Below are positions 1 through 8,100 of a stretch of DNA of 27,668 bases, piece by piece (position 1 is the stretch's first letter; each line of letters opens with the position of its first letter). The stretch lies in IMG/VR virus record IMGVR_UViG_3300034120_000784, positions 1 to 27,668 of that record; one strand, 5' to 3'. Under the pieces are notes generated by a model. The model was given only the letters and a program-made list of their open reading frames with translations. It was not told the DNA's origin and did not search any database. Origin of the DNA: a virus. Made by a program: the position numbers and the translations under genes.

Positions 1-49
1 CTACCGGGGGGCAGCAGATAGTGGCTTTTTTGTTGGTCAAGCGCTAATA

Positions 50-590
50 CCTCCCAGCGGTTAGCTGGGCCTTGGCAGAGTCTATCGGGCTAGGTATGGT
101 AGGGGGCTACTGGAGGAACCCGCAGCGGTGGATGCCGCAGAGTCGGGGTAGGCCGGAAAGCGTCAGATCCTTCAACGTTCTGGCTGTCAAGGTAAGCGCA
201 CAGAAGAACCAGGCGCAAGCGGGGAGTTTCAGGACGCATCCGGGGCGGAATGGCATCGGGGAGTGCGGACTGGCAGGAGGCCGCGGTAGGCATCGGCAAC
301 GGTGAAAAGCTCCTGAGTGCGTTACAAGTTGCACTGAGACGCATACCGGGTTGACCGGGGAAAAGTCGGGTGGTGAGAGGTTACAAAAGTAGCTCTCACC
401 CCTAGGCAGACTTTTGCCCGAGTTTGGCCGCAAAGCAAACGGGCCAGCGGGAAGGCAAGTGAAAACTTGCATCCCGCGAACCCGAAAGGCCAAACGTCAC
501 TTACAACAAACGACGGGTCACTTCAACTTGCTGCGAGGGCAAAAGCAAAGGCGACGCAACGTGACTTTCAGTTAACTGCGTCGTTGGCCG
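50..590 (+). ncRNA. Candidate large structured non-coding RNA
   Basis: No credible protein gene lies in the first 629 bases, but the plus strand can fold into many hairpins. Seen directly: 53-58 pairs with 64-69; 125-128 with 135-138; 180-183 with 209-212 plus 184-187 with 200-203; 316-320 with 331-335; 346-349 with 355-358; 372-379 with 393-400 (8 bp); an 8-bp helix 422-429 with 488-495 enclosing 447-452 with 472-477 and 455-460 with 465-470, capped by a GAAA tetraloop; and 552-558 with 577-583. GAAA is a GNRA loop only when read on the plus strand, which sets the orientation. Bases 496-500 (GTCAC) can also pair with 561-565 in the loop of the last hairpin, a possible pseudoknot. Large ornate RNAs such as GOLLD are known from phages; I cannot confirm that family by eye. 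Ends are approximate and no promoter was recognised. Confidence 0.5.
422..495 (+). other. Nested RNA hairpin domain with GAAA tetraloop
   Basis: This is the clearest secondary structure in the 5' region. An outer 8-bp perfect helix (GTTTGGCC at 422-429 with GGCCAAAC at 488-495) encloses GCGGGA/TCCCGC (447-452 with 472-477), then a small internal loop, then GCAAGT/ACTTGC (455-460 with 465-470) closed by GAAA. Three stacked perfect helices in 74 bases are unlikely by chance. The reverse strand would have a TTTC loop, so the plus strand is the likely transcript. The helices are seen; the role is unknown. Confidence 0.6.
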
Positions 591-629
591 TCATTCCGTT
601 TTTCGTTCAAAAGGTAAGTAAAAACTTTA

Positions 630-872
630 ATGAGCTACACACACCGTTTTCAGAATCCGTACCGGCGGACAGAGCGGCGTAGCTTCAAGCTGCCTGACAC
701 CGGATGTGACTGTGTACCGTGGGTGGTCTGTGAACACCACCCTCTTTACCCCGATGTACAGAAGCTGGTCCATGAGCACTACGGGTTTCCCCGTATGGTG
801 CGAAACGATCTGTTTGACGTATTGTTCCCGGACTCACCCGTCGAGGTGACGCCCTACATTCCTTTGGAGTAA
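630..872 (+). CDS. Small unknown phage protein (80 aa)
   Basis: I do not recognise a family. The protein has a basic N-terminal stretch (HRFQNPYRRTERRSFK), then a central part rich in cysteine and histidine (C26, C28, C34 and neighbouring histidines) that could bind metal but has no clear CxxC pair, and an acidic C-terminus. A ribosome-binding sequence AAGGTAAG lies at 611-618 ahead of the ATG. It ends 3 bases before the ParB-like gene starts, so the two are probably co-transcribed and translationally linked. It is the first gene after the candidate structured RNA. That it is a gene is supported by spacing and operon fit, not by homology. Confidence 0.6.
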   Translation: MSYTHRFQNPYRRTERRSFKLPDTGCDCVPWVVCEHHPLYPDVQKLVHEHYGFPRMVRNDLFDVLFPDSPVEVTPYIPLE

Positions 873-875
873 CCC

Positions 876-1709
876 ATGCTCATCAGCGTGTCCGCTATCA
901 AACTGGACGGAGATACCCAGGTTCGCAAGAAGCTCGATCAGGACCAGATCGAGGACTTCGCTCAACTCATGCTTACCGGCACAGCGTTTGAAGACATCAC
1001 GGTCTTCAATGACGGCAAAAACCTATGGCTGGCCGATGGGTTCCACCGCGTGCTCGGAGCCAAGATGGCCGGTGCAACCGAGATCGGCGCAACGGTCCAA
1101 GTCGGCTCCCTCGAAGACGCCCGCCTCTACTCCTACGGCGCTAACACCCGTCGCGGCCTATCGCTCTCCACCGAGGACAAGATCAACATCCTCAAAAAGA
1201 TGGAGCAGCACCCGCTCACAAAAGGCTGGTCCAACCGGCAAATCGCTAAACACCTCAACTGCTCCGACGTACAGATCGGGCGGCTGAAGAAACGCATGAT
1301 CGCAGTACCCGATGGCATCCGTCGGCCCAAGGTCGTGAAGAACCCATTCCAGGATGAACAGAAAGCCCCAGAAGCGACGATCGCACCCGAGGTGGTATCA
1401 CCCCCTTCGGAAGACAAACAAGAGCTCCTGGACGCGATTGATAGCCTGGCGAGCGAGAACGAAACCCTGCGAGACAAGATCTCTCTTGGCCAATACGACG
1501 GGTCGGAGTTCGAGAAGATTGATCTTGAGGAACGGATGGATTGGATGCGCAAGAGGATTACGGAGCTGGAGCTGGAGGTGAGGACGCTGACCGAATCACG
1601 CGATTACCTCCAGAACCGGAATGCCGAACTTTTATCGGCCATCAAGAGTCTGAAGAGCAAACTGAAGAAGGCGACCAATGTTAGTGATCGACTTGATCAG
1701 GCTGCTTGA
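876..1709 (+). CDS. ParB-like nuclease-domain protein with HTH and C-terminal coiled coil
   Basis: The N-terminal ~100 residues match the ParB/sulfiredoxin fold pattern, with the signature DGFHR at residues 54-58 followed by an alanine-rich helix (the phosphate-binding ParB box, usually G-x-HR). A helix-turn-helix-like segment follows at about 118-141 (WSNRQIAKHLNCSDVQIGRL). Residues ~190-275 are highly charged heptad-like sequence, a probable dimerising coiled coil. In ParB the fold binds and hydrolyses CTP and spreads on DNA; phage versions also act as nucleases or transcription regulators, so the role here is open. A GGAG ribosome-binding site precedes the ATG inside the end of the upstream gene. 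No ParA-type ATPase lies nearby, which argues against a plasmid-style partition cassette. Confidence 0.85.
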   Translation: MLISVSAIKLDGDTQVRKKLDQDQIEDFAQLMLTGTAFEDITVFNDGKNLWLADGFHRVLGAKMAGATEIGATVQVGSLEDARLYSYGANTRRGLSLSTEDKINILKKMEQHPLTKGWSNRQIAKHLNCSDVQIGRLKKRMIAVPDGIRRPKVVKNPFQDEQKAPEATIAPEVVSPPSEDKQELLDAIDSLASENETLRDKISLGQYDGSEFEKIDLEERMDWMRKRITELELEVRTLTESRDYLQNRNAELLSAIKSLKSKLKKATNVSDRLDQAA

Positions 1710-1896
1710 GCGGCACCTCGATCTCTCCGGGGCGTACCCTTCTGCCACCAATCTGGCCATCAACGAACTGAGAAAGATCTTCGATGATTACCCTTACGCT
1801 TCCCTACCCTCCATCCGTCAATCACTACTGGGGGTCCAAAGGCATGAGGAGGTTCGTCGGAAAGAAAGGAATGGACTTCAGGAAGGCCGTGAGTGA
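1678..1896 (+). CDS. Possible small overlapping ORF between parB-like and rusA-like genes (72 aa)
   Basis: It starts 32 bases before the end of the ParB-like gene, in another frame, behind an AAGAAGG ribosome-binding sequence, and runs 113 bases into the RusA-like gene. The first ~45 residues read like an amphipathic helical protein (MLVIDLIRLLERHLDL); the rest, where it overlaps rusA, is charged and may be only frame read-through. It covers the only non-overlapped gap (1710-1783) in this operon. It could be a real small gene whose translation couples ParB to RusA expression, or a chance reading frame. No family is recognised. Confidence 0.35.
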   Translation: MLVIDLIRLLERHLDLSGAYPSATNLAINELRKIFDDYPYASLPSIRQSLLGVQRHEEVRRKERNGLQEGRE

Positions 1897-2134
1897 GAGG
1901 GTAGCGGAGGCGGGATACCAGACGATGACCGGCAAGATCGCGGTCTTCGTATCGCTTTATCCGCCAGATCGAAGGACCAGGGACATTGATAACGTCACCA
2001 AAGCCCTTCTGGATGCGTTACAGCACGCTGGATGCTTCGAGGACGATTCAGATATAGATGACCTACATCTCATGCGGTTTGACGTTCGCAAGGGCGGCTC
2101 TTGCACCGTAGTGATCACGCCCATAGAATCGTAG
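1784..2134 (+). CDS. rusA: RusA-family Holliday-junction resolvase
   Basis: Length (116 aa) and the opening LTLPYPPSVNHYW are typical of RusA. The metal-binding signature DIDNVTK is at residues 67-73 and an acidic cluster DDSDIDD at 87-93. By position these correspond to the D70, D72, K76 and D91 active-site pattern of E. coli RusA (D67, D69, K73, ~D88 here). The enzyme is a dimeric, metal-dependent endonuclease that resolves four-way DNA junctions, in phages usually acting on recombination or replication intermediates before packaging. The start gives the canonical family N-terminus although its ribosome-binding site is weak (GAGAAAG). It is the last gene of the plus-strand operon, 19 bases before the terminator hairpin. 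Confidence 0.92.
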   Translation: MITLTLPYPPSVNHYWGSKGMRRFVGKKGMDFRKAVSERVAEAGYQTMTGKIAVFVSLYPPDRRTRDIDNVTKALLDALQHAGCFEDDSDIDDLHLMRFDVRKGGSCTVVITPIES

Positions 2135-2153
2135 CGCATGAGACGTGGGTTTA

Positions 2154-2182
2154 CGGCGGACTGTGTGCCGCCGTTTTTTTTT
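2154..2182 (+). terminator. Rho-independent terminator of the plus-strand operon
   Basis: A perfect 6-bp GC stem (CGGCGG at 2154-2159, CCGCCG at 2168-2173) with an 8-base loop is followed at once by nine T (2174-2182). It sits between the end of the rusA-like gene and the convergent stop of the giant gene (2181-2183). The other strand has no T-run after the hairpin, so it should stop only plus-strand transcripts. Confidence 0.9.
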
Positions 2183-5100
2183 ACAACCCAGCTTCCTTCC
2201 GAAGCAGCTCGATCCCTTCCAGCAACTCCGACTTGTCCCTCTGAAGCAGGTCAATCTCTTTGCGCCGTTCTTTAGCGGTGCCTTCTTCCCGACCCCGTGA
2301 AAGCATCCGGATCTCAGTGTTGATCTTCTTCAGCTTGGCCTCTGTCCGGTTCATTTCACGGGACAGGTCAAGGAGAAGCTCCTTCTCGCGCTCGTACTTC
2401 TCAGCGGTCTTGTACTCGCCGGTCTGTTCGAGGTCTCGCAACGTCGAGGTTGCCTTGCGGACCCGTTCATGGAGGTCGTAGAACAGATCCTCTCGACCCC
2501 GGCCTTCAGTGGGTGCAATGAAGCGTCCAACGAACGGCGCTTGTTTGGCTGTAGGTTCTGGTCGAACGTCGAGATACTGTCCGACAAGGTTCGAGCCGTA
2601 CTGAGCTAACAGGCCAGCGGTACCGAGCGTTCCACGAATGAGATGGTCGTACTCGATCGGGCTGAGGCCACCAGCTTTACCCATGAGCTTGGCGATCTCC
2701 GAGGTCTGGTCGGTGTACTGTCGGAACTTCTCCATGCTCTCCATACCGCGCGGCACCAAAGGACGCTCGGTAAAGAAGCTGCGACCCGTAGAGATCTCAA
2801 CAATCGGCCTAATCACAGTTGGAACGAGTTCTGGACCAAGGAACGCATCCACCGCAGCCCCAGCCACGCCCTGTCTATACCGCGTGGCATCCATCGGCGT
2901 CTTGGTGGCCTGTGTTGACAGCATGTTGTAGGTCAGCTCAGGCAGAGCTTTGAACATGAACGATGCCGAGGTGTTCATGGGGACCAAGATACCGTTCTCT
3001 GTTCCAAGCACCGACTTTGGAATCAAGATGTTTCTTGTTTTGGTTCCATCATCCAGCTTCTCGTACTCGTCATCACCACCGACCAAGAAGCTGTAGAGCA
3101 GGGTCATGGAAGCAAGCTGTGCCGTCGTGCCAGCAAACACGGCCATCGCCCTGCTCTTGTCCCGGCCAGTCATGCCACGCGCAGTCATCGCTCGGAACAG
3201 CGTATCAATCGACTGCATGTAGGCGTTGGCAAAGATCACATACTTAGCGAAGAACATGGCGACGTTGCTTGACCCCATGCGGTTGAAGTTGATGACATTG
3301 GCGGCACGATACAGAGCCAGTGCTTCATCACCATTCGGCATGTCATCTGACTTCGTTTCGGCCAGCGTCCTCTTGTACACCGCAATCCTGGATGCGAAGT
3401 CTGATGAATCACCGATGTGATCCATGATCGCCATGACTGCGGCTAGGGGGGAGCGTTTGATTAACCCTTTCTGAACCTTGATCGCGGCTTCTGGGGTTCT
3501 TGCTGCGGATTGGAATCCACCAATACCGTTGGCTCGAAGGATGTCGGCCACAGGATCTTGGTTTAGAACAGTCTTCGTGAACGAACCAAACACACTCGCC
3601 ATGAACACAGGAGCGTTCCGGATACCGGTGATCATTGCAGCAGACGGAGCGTCCTTGATGACCTGAGCCACTTGGAAGCCCGGATCAATCGTGATGGATC
3701 GACGAATGAACTCTGTCAGCCCGGCAATCGCTGCGTTCATACGTAGGTTGTCTCTCGCCAGGCCATACACCGATTCAGCAATCACGGGATCTTGGATCTC
3801 GACGATCACTCTACGGCCGTCAGAGATGTAGTCGAACCGACCTTTGTTGGGATCGGCCTTGCCGAAGGTCTTGATCTTCCCGGTCTCGGGATCCCGAGTG
3901 GCGTAATCGTTCACGATCCTCAGAGCGGCGTTCTGACGCAAGACACTCTGAGTCAGACGGATGATGTTGTCCGTCATGTTGTCCACGATGTAATCCACAG
4001 GACGCTCGACCTTGCCCTTCTTGAACGATCGCTCCTTGGAGATGTTCGTAGCGGCCCGGGGGTTACCAATGAAATGGATGTCTACGTCGTCATCTTGAAC
4101 CCGCTGCCACGGCACATAGTCCTTGATCGACATCAGTCGCTTATAGCGTTTTTCACTGATCATGCGAACTTGGCGCATCATGCCCAATAACCGATGGTTG
4201 GTCGCCGTCCACGCATTCATCATGCCCCGAAGCTCGGGGTACACAGCATCCTGATCAATGAACGCCTCGATATCCTTTTCAGACATCAACACTTTCTCTT
4301 CGTTGATCCGAACGATTTCATCAAGCTGTGTTTTGGTTTCGTTGTACTCCTGAGCTAGACGGTCCACGACCTTTTGTTGTTGGCCGATTGCACTATCAGA
4401 CGCCTTCGCTTTTTTTTGCTCACTCAAGCGAGCACGAGCGTCATCGAGGGCTTCTTTCTGGACCTCGCTCACCTCGGCTAATTCAGCCATCTCATCACGA
4501 ATGCTCTTCGATCGTTTGGCTTCAAAGTAGCCTTGGGCGAGTTTGGCACCACGCTCATCACCAAGTTTGATCTTGAGCTGATGTTCGAGTTGGTACACAT
4601 CGACCATGCTTCCGTCGGCATCGTGCGCTTCGATGCGCTTGGTGGTGGGGTTGTACCGAAGACCGCCTTTCATGATGAACTGAGCGGCAATCCCTCGGCC
4701 ATGCAGCATGTTGTCCAGAGCCAGGGTTGCAGTAGCCTCGTCATTGCTGGTAACAACCTGACCCCCATACCGCTCCGCATCTCGCTCTTCAAGCCCGGCA
4801 CCGAAGAAGAACGCTTTGTTGCGAACGGTAGCAATGCCACGGTTCAGCGGCCCAAACATCGAGTTGATCGCTTGCCGGGGGTTCTCAATCATCTCTTTGA
4901 ACGTAGACCTGATAGCCGTGGTGCTGGGCATCAGGTCTGACCGAACGGTCTGAGTAGCCCGGCCGGTTACATCAGGACGATTGAACTCCTCTAAAAGCGC
5001 ATCAACACGTTCGCGCTCTTCCTTGGGTGCCTCAACATTGAACAAAGTTAAGGAATCGCTTACCTTTTGAATGTGATCGACCAACATATCCTGAGAGATA

Positions 5101-8100
5101 CGCTGACCGTCACTATCCATGATCTGCTTGAACGTCTTATAGACAGGAGACTTGTTGTCGAATCCAAAGACATCTTTCAAGCCCTCGAACAGCCTACGCA
5201 CTGCCATCTTGAACCGGTTCCAGGGCGTCCCAAGCTGTGCGTCCATCAAGGGTTCAGCATTCACCGCCCAATACTCTGAAGGGCTCAGGTATTGGTACAT
5301 GTCGTAGCTTGGAAGATTCCGAATCGCAGTCTGAAAGTTCCGTAGATTTGGGTTATCCATGAAGTCCAAGACCGATTTGAAGTACCGTTGGTGCTTCTCG
5401 TCTTGGTGCTTTTGCATTGCTTTTTCGAGAGACTGGTACCACTGATCCACCAAAATCTGACGCTGCTCCGGCGTCATCATCTGCTCAAGCGAATGTGCCA
5501 GCTCGTGCCGAATGGAGACCGGGCTATTTACTCCAGAGGTTCCTTTGAACAGCCGAACGATCCGATCCAAAGGATTAAAGTCTGCCGCCGAAGCTCCGCC
5601 TTCCGGTTGTTTCTGAACCCTTAATCTCAGACCGTTGAGCAACCCGGGTGCTTTGCTATACGCAGCCTGAACAACCGCGAGCACATCGGCTGAGATGTTG
5701 CCCTTGTCGTATTCCTCCAAAGCCTTGGCTAGAAACCTTTCAGGCGTGTCTCGTCGAGGCTTGGTGGCCTCAATCTCTTGCTTGAGCTCTTGGGTTGTTT
5801 TAAGAAGCCGAGCCGTTTCACGTTGGACATCAATCCCCGCTTCGCCACGGGCCACCTTCTTGGGTACACCCGCCAGCTTCCGACGAAGCCTTGCGTACTC
5901 TTTGATGTTCTCTTCGCGGATCCGTTGACTACCAAAGATTAGGTCGCCTTCTTGTTCTGCGAGAGATGGTTCGATGTTGGCAAGCGTCGGCCCTTGACCT
6001 TTAGGCTGTGTTGCACGGAACAGCGCGTTGCTCGCATCAACCTCGGCCTTCTTGAGCTTGCCGTACTTACGCTTCCACGAGTTGTACTTCTTCACTCCAT
6101 CGTCGTATCGACGAACGGTCTCAGGATTAGCGCCTTCTCGGCCATTCTTGCCGAAGAACTGACGCTCTGTGCGAGGCTTGGGAGGCTCTGCGCCGAGTGC
6201 GTCTAGTGCTGACTTGGCGTCGTCGTAGGTCTTTTGAAGTCTCTCGATCTCGGGCGCAACAGCGGGGGCTTCGGGTGTTGCCTCACCGCGTTCTGCTTTG
6301 ATGCGTTTTACCTCATCCAACAAGGCACGGTCAGCAGCTTTGTAGTCAGCATCAAAGTAAGGATCGTCTACAACATCAGAAACTTGCTGGACGCTCATGC
6401 CAGCATCAACCGCTTGTTTGATGACCTCCGGCGACATCATGTCGTACTTGTTGGCAATCGCCATCACCGGATTGTCTATCGCATTGTTCGCTTGGAAGAA
6501 GGCATACGCAAAACCCTCTGGCGTCACGCTACGCGCATTTTTGGTAGCCTGGGACTTGCCGCCATACATGCGGTGCATCTTTGAACCCTCAACAGGTTCC
6601 ACGGGAGCAATCGGCAAGTTTGCGTTGAACCTACCCCACAGCAGCGTCTTCTTGGTGTACGGATCCCCGAAGTGATTCGGGTTGAACGACATCCTCCACG
6701 GCGGCAGGCCGGTGAGTTTTTCAATCCGTCCAACCGGGTTTTCAATGGCCCACACGGAAGGTTTGAAATACTCGACGGTGGCCAGGGTTTGCCTCACCAG
6801 CTCGACGGACTCCACGGTGCGGCCATCGGCATCCTTGGCTGCAAAGTGCCGAGCCCCGCTGGATGCAAAGTCAGTGCATGGGCAGGCAGCGAGGATGGCG
6901 TAAATGTCCTGACCTTCAAACGCGCCATACAGGTCGTTGAAAAACTCGGACGAAAACTTGTTGACATCACCCATCTCTGGGTCGGTCTGGATGTCAAAAC
7001 GGTAAACCTGATACCCCGCTTCTTCCCAAGGCTTGCTCCACTCGCCGGTCATATCGAACAGCGAGAGGACGATCTTGTCGGAGTTGCGGCCAGTCTCGCC
7101 CTGCTGCTCGGCGTTGCGCTTCCACTCCTCGATGCGCTGCTTGGCCTGATCAACGGTCAGGTAGCCAACGTCCTTTACGAAGATACGGGCCTTGTCCTCA
7201 ATGCGAACAATATCCGTCTTCTTGGGCGCATCAAACACTCGTGTGACGGTTTCGGCGTCCTGTGACTGTTTGGCTTTTTGAAACGCCTCCGCAACATCTG
7301 CTACTTCTTCATCAGATGCGCCACGGAAGCCCGGATCGTTTTCATCCGGTCTATCTTGCGGAGTTGCTTCCTTGGCTACCTCCTGGGCTTTCTTCTCAGC
7401 TTCGGTGGCACCAGCTTGTTCCGCTTCCTCACGAGTTGTGATCTCTGCTTCTGTTTCGCCGGTCAGCTGAAGCTCCGGTGCGGTGGGTGCAAGTTCTGCG
7501 CGCACTTCCGCGATCAGGTCAGGATTGGTCTGCCAGTTATCCCATGCCGCACGTTGCGCTTTGAGTTCACTGATCCGCTGCTGAACCGCTTCGGGGTTCT
7601 TGAGGTCAACACCTTCCTGTGCAGCGAGCTTGGGATTCCGAGATACGTTATTGAGAATGGAAATACGCTGGCCGAGTTCAGCCTTCTTGCGCTCGGCAAC
7701 CCTGCCCATCTCCACCGCTTGCTTGATGCCCGAGTCATCAAAGCCAAACATATCGGTGGTGGTGGCTTGTTCCAGCGCCATTGCTTGAATGGCACGCACG
7801 GCGTTGAGCGCGTCTTGGTTGGATCCACCGCGCTGACGAACACTGAGGGCTACGGCTTGGAGGCGGGCGTCATTCGGGGCGATTTTGGCAATTTCGGCGG
7901 CTGCTTCATCACTGATGAGATCGGCGCGATGGGCGGCAACAAGCTCCGGCGAGCCGAGATTTGCAATGGCGTAACCCCTTTTGCCTTTAGTGCGGCCCAG
8001 AAGTCCGCGTGCGTCAGCCTCTTCTTGGGTGATGCCGGAGCCTTGGAAGTATTGGACATAATCTTTTACCTTTCCTTGTTCGTCACGGATGTTGAGTTCA

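Noticed and set aside
72-305. 77-aa plus-strand frame in the 5' region
   Set aside because: Starts at TTG with no ribosome-binding site, lies across the RNA hairpins and has an unnatural Arg/Gly composition.
107-493. 128-aa minus-strand frame in the 5' region
   Set aside because: Antisense of the GC-rich structured region; no ribosome-binding site and cysteine/proline-rich nonsense-like sequence.
50-600. Group I intron, RNase P RNA, tmRNA or tRNA in the 5' region
   Set aside because: No recognisable conserved cores, no tRNA-like TψC sequence and no split gene on either side.
552-603. Hairpin 552-583 followed by TTTTT at 599-603 as an intrinsic terminator
   Set aside because: The T-run is about 15 bases after the stem and short; more likely part of the structured RNA.
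876-1709. Plasmid-type partition system
   Set aside because: No ParA ATPase or obvious centromere repeats nearby; the gene sits in a short phage operon with a RusA-type resolvase.
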